A DNA stretch of 64,000 nucleotides from Corynebacterium pygosceleis (GTDB taxonomy: Bacteria; Actinomycetota; Actinomycetes; Mycobacteriales; Mycobacteriaceae): NCBI RefSeq assembly GCF_016595275.2, contig NZ_JAENIQ020000003.1:1-64000 (forward strand), read 5' to 3'. The translations under genes and the position numbers were made by a program. Below the pieces are notes generated by a model. It was not told the DNA's origin and ran no database searches. It worked only from the letters and a program-made list of their open reading frames with translations. Positions 9,582 through 17,691 of this stretch are shown here, one piece after another; the first letter of the stretch is position 1; every line of letters begins with the position of its first letter.

Positions 9582-10349
9582 GTGCCGAAGACAAACAACA
9601 GACGAAACCGGACCGCCGGACAACGGCAGAAGTCGGCGGGAAATCCCCTGCTGACCGCCGGGGCGATCGCCGTCGCGCGTGACGCCGTCGTCGAACTCGG
9701 TGAAGGCGGGGTCGGTGCCCACCTCGGTGCGACCCGTACCGGGGACCATTCCGCCACCCACCGCTTCGCCGCGGACGTCCCCGGATACGGGGGATGGGAA
9801 TGGGTCGCCGTGGTCGCCTGCGCGCCGGGCTCGGATCGCGTGACCGTCAACGAGGTGGCTCTTCAACCGGGGAGCGACGCCCTCAGGGCGCCGGACTGGG
9901 TGCCCTACGCGGACAGGGTTCGGCCCGGTGACCTCGGTCCGGGTGACGTCATGCCGCCGAGACCCGACGATGAGCGTCTCGTCGACGCCGCCGAACTCGA
10001 ACAGACCTCCGGGGCCGACCGTCCCGCGATCCCGTGTCAGCACACCGAGAAGCGGCTCACCCGCCGGGGACTCGACGAGGCCCTGCACAGATGGCGCGGC
10101 AGTGATTTCGGCCCGACCAGTGAATTCGCCCGACACGCCGCACTGCACTGCGGAAGCTGCGCGTTCTGGATTCCGCTGCCCGAGAACGTCGTGGGTAATT
10201 TCGGCGTCTGCACCAACGAATACGCCGCTGACGGGCATGTCGCACACAGCGGGTACGGATGCGGCGCGCATTCGGACACCCCTCCGGCGGACACCCTCGG
10301 TCAGCCGGAGGGAAGGGCATTCGACGACGAGTCCACCGTCGAACTCTAG
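9582..10349 (+). CDS. DUF3027 family protein
   Basis: A 255-aa soluble protein matching the actinobacterial DUF3027 family. It has a helical N-terminal part (GNPLLTAGAIAVARDAVVE), then a WEWVAVVACAPGSDRVTVNEVALQPG segment, and a C-terminal cysteine cluster (HCGSCAFWIPL and FGVCTNEY...GYGCGAHSD) that looks able to bind a metal. Function unknown. The GTG at 9582 is favoured because of the -10 box just upstream. An in-frame ATG at 9555 would add nine residues. It is convergent with pabC, and the two stop codons share bases. Confidence 0.78.
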   Translation: MPKTNNRRNRTAGQRQKSAGNPLLTAGAIAVARDAVVELGEGGVGAHLGATRTGDHSATHRFAADVPGYGGWEWVAVVACAPGSDRVTVNEVALQPGSDALRAPDWVPYADRVRPGDLGPGDVMPPRPDDERLVDAAELEQTSGADRPAIPCQHTEKRLTRRGLDEALHRWRGSDFGPTSEFARHAALHCGSCAFWIPLPENVVGNFGVCTNEYAADGHVAHSGYGCGAHSDTPPADTLGQPEGRAFDDESTVEL

Positions 10350-11050
10350 ATCTCGGTCGCGTGGTCCATGAGCCACCCGGAGACCCCGGAGATCCCCGCC
10401 GGCCCCGCGGCGACGGCATCCGGAGCCGTGCCGCGACCGTCCGCCGTGACCCACCCCGTCACCGCACGCACCCCGGAGAACGCGTTGAGCAGCCACACCG
10501 GGGAACACATGAGCTCCTCCCTCCGCACCGTCCCCCGCTCGGTGACCTCCCACCCCGCTTCCCGGAGACACCCGACCACTCCGGCGGCCGTCGTGGAGTC
10601 CAGTGAACGGTGGTGCCGGAGGAGTGTCGCCGTTCCCTGTCCGAGCATCAGGACCGCCGAATAGACCGCCTCGATGACGCAACCGGCGTCGTCGAGCAGG
10701 AGCCCCTCGCCGGCGCCCCGGCCACGTGACACCCCGAGACGTCCGGCCAACCAGTCCAGGTCCGGTCCCTTCACCGTGGGGTGACGGCGCAGGTCCCGGT
10801 GTCCCACCGCATCGACCACCACCCGGTCGTCCACCTCGCGGTCCGGACGTATGAGCACCTGCGGCCCGCCTGCCCCCACGGACACCAGCGGATTGAAGGA
10901 ACCCGGTCCCGCGTCCCGCAACCGTGCCCGGATCAACGCCTCGTCCCCGTCCCGCAACAGGGGACCGAGCCTCCTGATGTGCTCCCCCCAGCACCGCACG
11001 CGGCCGTCGATCATCCGGAACGACGTCACCAACCGGGGTGTCCCGCTCAC
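10346..11050 (-). CDS. pabC: Aminodeoxychorismate lyase-like class IV aminotransferase
   Basis: A 234-aa PLP enzyme of fold type IV. It should release p-aminobenzoate and pyruvate from aminodeoxychorismate in folate synthesis. The motif RHPTVKGPDLDWL carries the likely PLP lysine, and GEGLLLDDAGCVIEAVYSAVLML is the family's substrate and cofactor loop. The start GTG overlaps the pabAB stop (GTGA at 11047-11050), which shows translational coupling with its pathway partner. The protein is somewhat short for the family (about 260-280 aa). Its TAG stop overlaps the TAG of the convergent DUF3027 gene. Confidence 0.85.
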   Translation of the reverse strand: MSGTPRLVTSFRMIDGRVRCWGEHIRRLGPLLRDGDEALIRARLRDAGPGSFNPLVSVGAGGPQVLIRPDREVDDRVVVDAVGHRDLRRHPTVKGPDLDWLAGRLGVSRGRGAGEGLLLDDAGCVIEAVYSAVLMLGQGTATLLRHHRSLDSTTAAGVVGCLREAGWEVTERGTVRREELMCSPVWLLNAFSGVRAVTGWVTADGRGTAPDAVAAGPAGISGVSGWLMDHATEI

Positions 11051-13020
11051 CGGACCACCCCGGAGGTGTCCGTTCCCAGGAGAAGTCGGAAGGGGAGCAT
11101 CTTCACCAGCACCTCGGCCCATTCCCCGGCGGGATCCGACAGCCTCGTCACGGCCCCGCCGGCCCCGTAGGTCAGCGTTCTCCCGGAGACCACCACGGTG
11201 CGGATGAGCACCGACAGATCCACGTCGCCGTTTCCCGAGAACCAGCCCATGCATCCGGAGTACACCCCACGGGGAGTGCCCTCCAGTTCCGCGAGAATGT
11301 CCATGCTGCGCTGTTTCGGGGCGCCCGTCATCGATCCCGGGGGGAAGGCGGCCAGCGCGGCGTCGATACCGCGGGTCGTGACCGGCAACCGGCCCGCCAC
11401 CGTGGAGATCAGCTGGTGCACCCGGTCGAAGGTGTGGACGGCGCACAGTTCGGGGACGGTCACCGATCCGGGGATGCAGCTGCGCGCCAGGTCATTGCGC
11501 AGGAGATCGACGATCATCATGTTCTCCGCCCGGTCCTTCACGCTCGACGCAAGGTCCCGCGCGAGCAACGCATCCTGTTCCGGTGTCGCGCCCCGGGGAC
11601 GTGTCCCCTTGATCGGGGAGGCGGACACCGTACCGGAGGTCACCGTCATGAAACGTTCCGGGGAGACGGACAGCACCGACCGTTCCGGGGTGATGAACAG
11701 TCCGGCCCGGGGAGCCGGGGCGAGCTGACGCAGCCGCAGGAACAGGACGAACGGATCCGGGTCGTCGGCGAGCTCCACGGAGGCGGTGGTGGTCAGACAC
11801 AACTCGTAGGATTCCCCCTCTCCGATGAAGTCCCGGCACCGTTCGACGAGGTCGCGGTAGGTGGCGGCATCATGGCGCAACTCCATCTCCCCCGCGGGAA
11901 CCGGCGCGGGTGGAGGATCCGTCACCGGCTCCGGGGCCGCCCCGGGCAGCAGGCCGAGTGCCACGTCCGCCGGCCACCCGGCGGGAAAGGTCAGGTGATG
12001 GCCCGAGGGGCCGCCCTGATAGATCACCTCGGGTACGAGCAGGCGCTCATCCGCGCCGACCTGTGCGAGGGTTGTGCCGTCACGGCCCCCCGACGCCCCA
12101 TAGGTCAGTGTCCCGAACGCCCCGGGCACGATGTCCGGTGCGGCGACGGCGCTGTCCTCGGTGAGTCTCCCCGTGGGGACATCCGAGGGATGGACCAGAC
12201 GCCGTCCGGCGGCGACGATCCCCGTGCCCGGCGGAACGGTCTTCGACGGCCGTCCCGTCTCCGTGTCGCCCCCGGTCCAGGAGCCGTCGAGCCAGATCAG
12301 CGCCGGATACCTGCTCCGCCAGAAATCGGCGACGCGGAGTGGTGCGGGGGCGTCTGATTCGGGCACGGTGATTCGCCGCCACCGGGGCGCACCGGGTTCC
12401 CCGGTGCGCCCGTTGTGGCGGAGTGCCGCCGAGACGATGTTCCGCAGGAGGGTTTCGCCGTGGTCCGTGCCGATGGATTCGGGATGGAACTGGAGCCCCC
12501 ACTGCGGTGCGTCGGTGCGTCGGAGCGCCATGATCGTTCCGTCGTCGGCCCTGGCGAGGACCTCGACGACGGGAGGGGGATCGGTGACGTCCAGCGAGTG
12601 GTAGCGCACGACCTCCATGGGGGAGGGGACACCGGCGAAGATTCCGGTACCGGCATGGGTGACCCGGCTCGCGAGTCCGTGACGTGGATGACCGGCCCGG
12701 CTGACGGTCGCTCCGGCGGCGAGGGCGATCGCCTGATGCCCGAGGCAGATGCCGATCACCGGAACCACGGACTGGGCTATCGCCGTCGCCGACGCCCCGA
12801 GGTCCTCCGGGTGGTGGGGGGAGCCCGGTCCGGGGGAGATGATGACCACGTCGGCGGAGCGCACCAGCCCGGGGGTGATACGGGGGGAATCATTCGGCAG
12901 GATCCGCGGAATGATTCCCGTCGCCCGGTGGATCAGGTCGCCGAGCAGGTGCGTGAATGAATCGTGGTTGTCTATCAGCAGAATTGTTGTCACAGTCAGG
13001 TCCGGGAGGTTGGGACGCAT
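11047..13020 (-). CDS. pabAB: Aminodeoxychorismate synthase, fused glutaminase and synthase
   Basis: A 657-aa fusion. The N-terminal class I glutamine amidotransferase (about 10-200) has ISPGPGSP, the nucleophile Cys in GICLGHQAI, and HPES. The C-terminal chorismate-binding domain (about 300-655) has PIKGTRPRG, AENMMIVDLLRNDLARS, and PGSMTGAPKQRSMDI. It aminates chorismate to 4-amino-4-deoxychorismate for folate. The start is uncertain: ATG 13020 is given, but GTG 12993 (VTTILLIDNHDSF) fits the usual PabA beginning. A perfect hairpin lies just before the ATG. It forms a coupled unit with pabC. Confidence 0.9.
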   Translation of the reverse strand: MRPNLPDLTVTTILLIDNHDSFTHLLGDLIHRATGIIPRILPNDSPRITPGLVRSADVVIISPGPGSPHHPEDLGASATAIAQSVVPVIGICLGHQAIALAAGATVSRAGHPRHGLASRVTHAGTGIFAGVPSPMEVVRYHSLDVTDPPPVVEVLARADDGTIMALRRTDAPQWGLQFHPESIGTDHGETLLRNIVSAALRHNGRTGEPGAPRWRRITVPESDAPAPLRVADFWRSRYPALIWLDGSWTGGDTETGRPSKTVPPGTGIVAAGRRLVHPSDVPTGRLTEDSAVAAPDIVPGAFGTLTYGASGGRDGTTLAQVGADERLLVPEVIYQGGPSGHHLTFPAGWPADVALGLLPGAAPEPVTDPPPAPVPAGEMELRHDAATYRDLVERCRDFIGEGESYELCLTTTASVELADDPDPFVLFLRLRQLAPAPRAGLFITPERSVLSVSPERFMTVTSGTVSASPIKGTRPRGATPEQDALLARDLASSVKDRAENMMIVDLLRNDLARSCIPGSVTVPELCAVHTFDRVHQLISTVAGRLPVTTRGIDAALAAFPPGSMTGAPKQRSMDILAELEGTPRGVYSGCMGWFSGNGDVDLSVLIRTVVVSGRTLTYGAGGAVTRLSDPAGEWAEVLVKMLPFRLLLGTDTSGVVR

Positions 13021-13040
13021 CCACCGGAGGTGTCCGGTGG
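13021..13040. repeat. 8-bp inverted repeat abutting the pabAB start
   Basis: CCACCGGA (13021-13028) and TCCGGTGG (13033-13040) form a perfect hairpin with a GGTG loop, immediately upstream of the minus-strand ATG at 13020. It would mask a start there, which favours the downstream GTG or a regulatory role. Confidence 0.45.
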
Positions 13041-13216
13041 GTGGTCCGTCGGGGATGGTGATGACACCGAATCAGGTCCGGTCCTGCGGGAAGTCCGGTT
13101 GCCCACAGGTGTGTGCCGGTGCCATTGTATCCGTGGCACAGCATTCCTCTTGCCCGGTTGGACGGGAGGGCGTGTGGCATCCCCCGACCGTACGCACGGA
13201 AAGACACCTCACACTC

Positions 13217-14704
13217 ATGACCGAGAGCAACGGCAGCGTTCCCGCTGCGGCGCCGACGACGCGACAGCCCGATGGCGCACTCGACCGCTTCTTCCACATC
13301 AGCGCCCGCGGTTCCTCCGTGGGAACCGAGATCCGGGCCGGCGTGGTCACCTTCTTCGCCATGGCCTACATCATCATCCTGAACCCGCTGATCATCGGCA
13401 CGACCGCCGACATCAACGGCGACACCCTGGGGATTCCCCAGGTCGCGGCGGTGACGGCACTCGCCGCCGGCGTGATGACCATCGCCTTCGGTGTGATCGC
13501 GCGGTACCCCTTCGGCATCGCCACCGGCCTCGGCATCAACACCCTCGTCGCGGTGACCCTGGTCGCCACCGAGGGACTGACCTGGCCGGAGGCCATGGGC
13601 CTGGTGGTCATCGACGGCATCATCATCGTGATTCTCGCGGTGTCCGGCTTCCGGGTCGCGGTGTTCGAGGCCATCCCGCATTCCCTGAAAGCCGCGATGG
13701 GGGTCGGCATCGGCCTGTTCATCGCACTCATCGGACTCGTCGACGCCGGTTTCGTGCGTCGCATCCCCGACGCCGCGGGCACCACGGTCCCGGTCGGTCT
13801 CGGCATCAACGGCTCGATCGGCTCCTGGCCGACGTTCGTGTTCTGCGCCGGGCTCATCATCTGCGGAGTTCTCGTCACCCGCAGGGTCCGCGGCGGCCTG
13901 TTCATCGGTATCGTCGCGACGACGGTCATCGCCATGATCGTCGAGGCGCTCACCGACTCCGGCCCCTCCTTCGTCGACGGAAAGCCGGTTCCCACCGGCT
14001 GGTCCCTGGCCGTACCCAAACTCCCCGACACCGTCGGCGGTGCACCGGACCTGTCCCTCGTCGGTGCGGTCGATCTCATCGGCGCCTTCAGCCGCATCGG
14101 TGTCCTCGCGGCCTCGCTGCTCGTGTTCACCCTCGTGCTGGCGAACTTCTTCGACGCCATGGGCACCATGACCGCTCTGGGCAAGCAGGGGCGTCTGGTC
14201 GATGGGGACGGCAATCTCCCGGACATGAAGCGCGCCCTGATCGTGGAGGGCGCCGGCGCGATCGTCGGCGGTGGCGTCTCCGCGTCGTCGAACACGGTCT
14301 ACATCGACTCCGCCGCCGGTATCGCCGACGGCGCCCGCACCGGACTCGCGAACGTCGTCACCGGTGTCCTGTTCCTCGCCGCGATGTTCCTCACCCCGCT
14401 CTACGAGGTCGTCCCGATCGAGGCCGCGGCGCCCGTGCTCGTCGTCGTCGGGGCCATGATGATGGGGCAGGTCGTGGACATCGACTTCACCAGTTTCCAC
14501 ATCGCGCTGCCCGCGTTCCTCACCATCGTCATCATGCCGTTCACGTACTCGATCGCCAACGGCATCGGCGTGGGCTTCATCGCCTACGTGCTGATGGCGG
14601 TGGCAGGCGGCCAGGCGAAGAAGGTCCACTGGCTCCTGTGGCTGATCTCCGCGCTGTTCATGGTCTACTTCACCATCGATCCGGTGATGCACGCCATCGG
14701 CTGA
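13217..14704 (+). CDS. AzgA-type purine (adenine/hypoxanthine) permease
   Basis: A 495-aa polytopic membrane protein of the NCS2 family, AzgA branch, with about 12-14 membrane segments. Hallmarks are EIRAGVVTFFAMAYIIILNP near residue 40, FGIATGLGINTLVA, the FFDAMGTMTALGKQG stretch near 320, and SSNTVYIDSAAGIADGARTGL. It should import adenine, hypoxanthine or guanine with protons. The exact base cannot be told. The ATG at 13217 has GGAAAG upstream. It is divergent from pabAB and is followed by a strong terminator. Confidence 0.88.
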   Translation: MTESNGSVPAAAPTTRQPDGALDRFFHISARGSSVGTEIRAGVVTFFAMAYIIILNPLIIGTTADINGDTLGIPQVAAVTALAAGVMTIAFGVIARYPFGIATGLGINTLVAVTLVATEGLTWPEAMGLVVIDGIIIVILAVSGFRVAVFEAIPHSLKAAMGVGIGLFIALIGLVDAGFVRRIPDAAGTTVPVGLGINGSIGSWPTFVFCAGLIICGVLVTRRVRGGLFIGIVATTVIAMIVEALTDSGPSFVDGKPVPTGWSLAVPKLPDTVGGAPDLSLVGAVDLIGAFSRIGVLAASLLVFTLVLANFFDAMGTMTALGKQGRLVDGDGNLPDMKRALIVEGAGAIVGGGVSASSNTVYIDSAAGIADGARTGLANVVTGVLFLAAMFLTPLYEVVPIEAAAPVLVVVGAMMMGQVVDIDFTSFHIALPAFLTIVIMPFTYSIANGIGVGFIAYVLMAVAGGQAKKVHWLLWLISALFMVYFTIDPVMHAIG

Positions 14705-14725
14705 CCCATCCGGCGCCGACCGACC

Positions 14726-14769
14726 GGCACCGGCCCCTCCACCGCCCGACGCGGAGAGGGGCCGGTGCC
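14726..14769 (+). terminator. Terminator of the purine permease gene
   Basis: A perfect 14-bp stem (14726-14739 with 14756-14769) with a 16-nt loop is followed by GTTTG. It lies 22 nt after the permease stop. Confidence 0.75.
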
Positions 14770-14797
14770 GTTTGCGTGTGCCACGGGGTCGGTGTCC

Positions 14798-14809
14798 TAC
14801 GATGGCAAC
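14798..14809 (+). promoter_or_regulatory. -10 box placed for a leaderless start
   Basis: TACGAT (14798-14803) lies 6 nt before the GTG at 14810. There is no ribosome site, so a leaderless transcript is likely. Confidence 0.5.
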
Positions 14810-15661
14810 GTGCTGCGTATAACCGTCACCTCCGCCGATGACCCACGGCTCCTCGACTACCGGGACCTCAACCACTCCGACAACCGTCCCGATCTTCCGG
14901 GAGGCAAGGGCCTGGTGATCGCCGAGGGGCCTCTTGTCGTCGGTAGGCTTCTGGACTCCCGGTTCCCCGTGCGTTCCATCGTCGGTTTCGGCAACCGGCT
15001 CGACGAGTTCCTCGCCGACCCCGGTACGGCCCGCACGGTCGCTGACGCGGGTGTCCCCGTCTACGAGGTTGAACGTCGTACCCTGGCGGAGACCGTGGGC
15101 TTCGACATGCACCGGGGGTTGCTGGCCGCCGCGGACCGGGTGTCGGGAATGAGCGTCGGTGCCGCGCTCGACGGCGCCCGGACCATCGCGGTTCTCGAGG
15201 GCGTCGGGGACCACGAGAACATCGGCTCCCTGTTCCGCAACGCCGCCGGGCTCGGAGTGGATGCCGTGCTCTTCGGCCCGGGCTGCGCGGATCCGCTCTA
15301 CCGCAGGGTCGTGCGGGTGTCGATGGGGCATGTCCTGCGGACACCGTTCGCCCACCTGCCCGGAACCCCGACGACATGGCAGCGGGGATTGGCCGACCTC
15401 CGGGAGGACGGATTCACACTGCTGTCCCTCACCCCGGATCCGCGTGCGGAGCATCTCGCCGATGCGATGAGGGGAGCGGACGGTGGTCCGGTGGGCCGGC
15501 TCGCCCTCCTCGTCGGGGCGGAGGGGCCGGGGCTCTCGGAGCACGCCATGCGGGCGACCGATGTGCGGGCGCGGATACCCATGGCCCCCGGTACGGATTC
15601 ACTCAACCTGGCCACGGCGGCGGCCGTCGCCTTCTACGAACGCCAGCGCAGTCTGCGCTGA
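14810..15661 (+). CDS. SpoU/TrmH family RNA 2'-O-methyltransferase
   Basis: A 283-aa SPOUT-class methyltransferase acting on rRNA or tRNA with S-adenosylmethionine. All three family motifs are present: motif 1 ENIGSLFRNAAGLGVDAV near residue 140, motif 2 LLVGAEGPGLSEHAM near 235, and motif 3 IPMAPGTDSLNLATAAAVA near 257. An N-terminal substrate-binding region precedes them. The GTG at 14810 is supported by the -10 box just upstream and by the family's usual N-terminus. Mycobacteria have a SpoU gene in the same neighbourhood. The target nucleotide cannot be read from sequence. Confidence 0.9.
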   Translation: MLRITVTSADDPRLLDYRDLNHSDNRPDLPGGKGLVIAEGPLVVGRLLDSRFPVRSIVGFGNRLDEFLADPGTARTVADAGVPVYEVERRTLAETVGFDMHRGLLAAADRVSGMSVGAALDGARTIAVLEGVGDHENIGSLFRNAAGLGVDAVLFGPGCADPLYRRVVRVSMGHVLRTPFAHLPGTPTTWQRGLADLREDGFTLLSLTPDPRAEHLADAMRGADGGPVGRLALLVGAEGPGLSEHAMRATDVRARIPMAPGTDSLNLATAAAVAFYERQRSLR

Positions 15662-15709
15662 ACGTCACGGGAACGTCCGGACCGGGGACTGCCCGTGGGG
15701 AAAGGGGCG

Positions 15710-16597
15710 TCAGGGACGGTCGGTGTGACGTAGTTTCTGTCCCACGGTTGCGGCGAGCGTCCGACCACGCCGTGTGATGATCCTCCCGATCCTGCGGGCC
15801 GCGGCGGTTCCGGCCTCCGCGAGCCGCCGGAACTCGTCCCCGTCGCCGTCGTCCCCGTCGTGGCTCTCGTAGTCGTCGTACCCGGGGTCGCGGACCGATA
15901 TCCCCAGTTTCGAGGAGGCACGGCCGACGACGGTGTCCAGGTCCGGCGTGGAACGGTCGGGTTCTCCGAGGAACCGGGGCTCCGGCCTGCCGTCGACCGC
16001 GAACGCGGTGACGTGGACGTCGGGGCCGTCGGCCGCGAGATCGAAACCCAACCAGGCGCGCTGCGCCGCTGGAACCAGATCCACCGGGTGGAACGGGAGA
16101 TCGATGCCCGTGCCGTTCCCGTCATCGTGGTCGCCCGCCCAGAAGGGAAGTTCGAAGGGGGCCGGGAGACCGATGTCCTCGTAGAGCCGGTCACGGCGGG
16201 CGCACAGTGAGCGGACCACCTCGCCGTTCCGGAAGTGGGCGATACCGCCGAAGCCAGTGGCCGGGTCGGTGGCGAACACGTAGACGTCGTTCGCGGGCAG
16301 GGAATTGAGGAGCCGGGGATCGAGCTCGGAGAGAAGGCTGACGTCCTCGATGACGGTCTGGACGAGGGTGAGCCCGGGGTATCCGGCGATGTAGTACTCG
16401 TCGGTCGATGCGGGGACACTGCGGTTCAACGCGAACTGCCCGATCGGGGTGATCGGCCAGGCCGGGTTGAGCTGGGCGAGGTACTTACGCCCGAACCCCC
16501 GGTCGGAACGTGGTTCGCTGGCTATGACGGCGGCCGGGTCTGTGGTGGTGACGAACCAGACGGTGACGACGGTGCCGGTGTTGGCTGTGGTGCTCAC
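15710..16597 (-). CDS. DUF6928 family protein
   Basis: A 295-aa soluble protein matching the actinobacterial DUF6928 family. It begins VSTTANTGTVVTVWFVTTTDPAAV and has conserved acidic/aromatic stretches such as LPFHPVDLVPAAQRAWLGFD. The C-terminal 60 residues are an acidic Asp/Gly patch followed by a basic tail. Function unknown. The GTG at 16597 sits 7 nt after the stop of sepH with GAGGA upstream, so it is the second gene of a sepH operon. Confidence 0.7.
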   Translation of the reverse strand: MSTTANTGTVVTVWFVTTTDPAAVIASEPRSDRGFGRKYLAQLNPAWPITPIGQFALNRSVPASTDEYYIAGYPGLTLVQTVIEDVSLLSELDPRLLNSLPANDVYVFATDPATGFGGIAHFRNGEVVRSLCARRDRLYEDIGLPAPFELPFWAGDHDDGNGTGIDLPFHPVDLVPAAQRAWLGFDLAADGPDVHVTAFAVDGRPEPRFLGEPDRSTPDLDTVVGRASSKLGISVRDPGYDDYESHDGDDGDGDEFRRLAEAGTAAARRIGRIITRRGRTLAATVGQKLRHTDRP

Positions 16598-16604
16598 CTT
16601 GGGT

Positions 16605-17528
16605 TCAGTTCCTCGGTCGCTTGGTGTTGGTGCGGACACCCAGCAGGACATCCTCCCAGTGGGGGGTTATCGCCCTGCGGCGGGGACGCGTGGACTGCTC
16701 CTCGTCGGGGTGCCGGAGAAAATCCCCGGTGTCCTCTTCCCCGTGTGACCCGTCGACCGGAGCGGTGGAAGCCTCGTCCCCCGGGGCCCCGGGATCGGAA
16801 CCGTGATCGTCGACCCCGTCGTCCCGCCGGTCCCGGACGGAACTCAGTGTGCGGGTGGGGCGGCCGAAGTTCGGGTCGAGGAGGGCCGCGGCCACGGAGT
16901 TCCGGGCGACCACCGTGGCGTTGCTGATCCCCTGACGGTGGTAGGACCACTCGGCGGTGGTGCGGGTCTGGCCCTCGAGCCAGGTCACCAGGATCACCCA
17001 TTGGCCGCCGGGTTCGCGGTAGGCGTCCCATTCGCTGCCTCCGAGATCGTTGCCCCGGGCGGCGAGTGCCGTCGCGAGAACCTCCCACAGGGTGAGGGGT
17101 GCGGGGCCGTCGTCACGGACGGGATGGGCCTGTTTCGCCATGTCCGCGATCCGGCCCCGTTCGAGGAGCACCGGATGGGCGAAGGGTTCGATGCGGCTGT
17201 CCGGGACCCCGCACTCCCCGGCGAGTTCAGGGATGGTCGCGCCGCCCCTGATCCGGGCCTGGATGTCCCTGGGGCTCATGGTCAGCGGCGCCGAGAGTCG
17301 GGGATCCGGTTCACGGGCGGTCCGGGGAGGGGGAGTGTCATCGGCCTCCCCGGCCGTGGAGTCCGGCTCCCCCCCATGTCCGTCGTCCCCGGTGATCGCC
17401 GCCCGGAGGGCATCGTCGACCACGAGGAAGAACTGCTCCTCGCCGGTGGAATCCGTGGCGGGGTCGGTGGAGCGGAGCACCAGCGACCCGGGTGTGGACT
17501 CCTCGGGGACGACTTTGAGCTCCCGCAT
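16605..17528 (-). CDS. sepH: SepH-like septation protein
   Basis: A 307-aa protein of the DUF3071/SepH family, known in Streptomyces and mycobacteria to bind FtsZ and help Z-ring assembly. The N-terminal domain opens with MRELKVVPEES and includes the predicted helix-turn-helix (MSPRDIQARIRGGATIPELA, near residues 85-105) and FAHPVLLERGRIADMAKQAHPV. The middle carries the AEWSYHRQGISNATVVARNSVA segment. The C-terminal third is disordered and charged, ending in a basic R-rich tail with TPHWEDVLLGVR. A TAGAGT -10 box at 17607-17612 serves it, with a leader of about 70 nt. Confidence 0.85.
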   Translation of the reverse strand: MRELKVVPEESTPGSLVLRSTDPATDSTGEEQFFLVVDDALRAAITGDDGHGGEPDSTAGEADDTPPPRTAREPDPRLSAPLTMSPRDIQARIRGGATIPELAGECGVPDSRIEPFAHPVLLERGRIADMAKQAHPVRDDGPAPLTLWEVLATALAARGNDLGGSEWDAYREPGGQWVILVTWLEGQTRTTAEWSYHRQGISNATVVARNSVAAALLDPNFGRPTRTLSSVRDRRDDGVDDHGSDPGAPGDEASTAPVDGSHGEEDTGDFLRHPDEEQSTRPRRRAITPHWEDVLLGVRTNTKRPRN

Positions 17529-17606
17529 GCGATCTCCCTGTGTGCTCTGATGGACGTGATCTGTTGGAACCGGTTCATGCCGCCGGTCACGGTGGCCTGT
17601 GGCTCC

Positions 17607-17612
17607 ACTCTA
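17607..17612 (-). promoter_or_regulatory. -10 box of sepH
   Basis: TAGAGT on the minus strand, about 80 nt before the sepH ATG. It abuts the serC terminator hairpin. Confidence 0.45.
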
Positions 17613-17614
17613 AC

Positions 17615-17666
17615 GCACACACCACCGAGGCACCGGGCGGAAGGCGCCGGTCGCGGTGGTGTGTGC
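17615..17666 (-). terminator. Terminator of serC
   Basis: GCACACACCACCG (17615-17627) pairs perfectly with CGGTGGTGTGTGC (17654-17666) around a 26-nt loop, 25 nt after the serC stop on the minus strand. There is no clear T-run. Confidence 0.55.
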
Positions 17667-17691
17667 CGGGGTGCTCCCGGGGAGACGGGGC

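Noticed and set aside
12890..15544. Very long minus-strand open frame (884 codons) opposite the purine permease and methyltransferase genes
   Set aside because: It is His/Asp/Arg-rich low-complexity, typical of the antisense of GC-rich genes. The plus-strand genes have clear family motifs.
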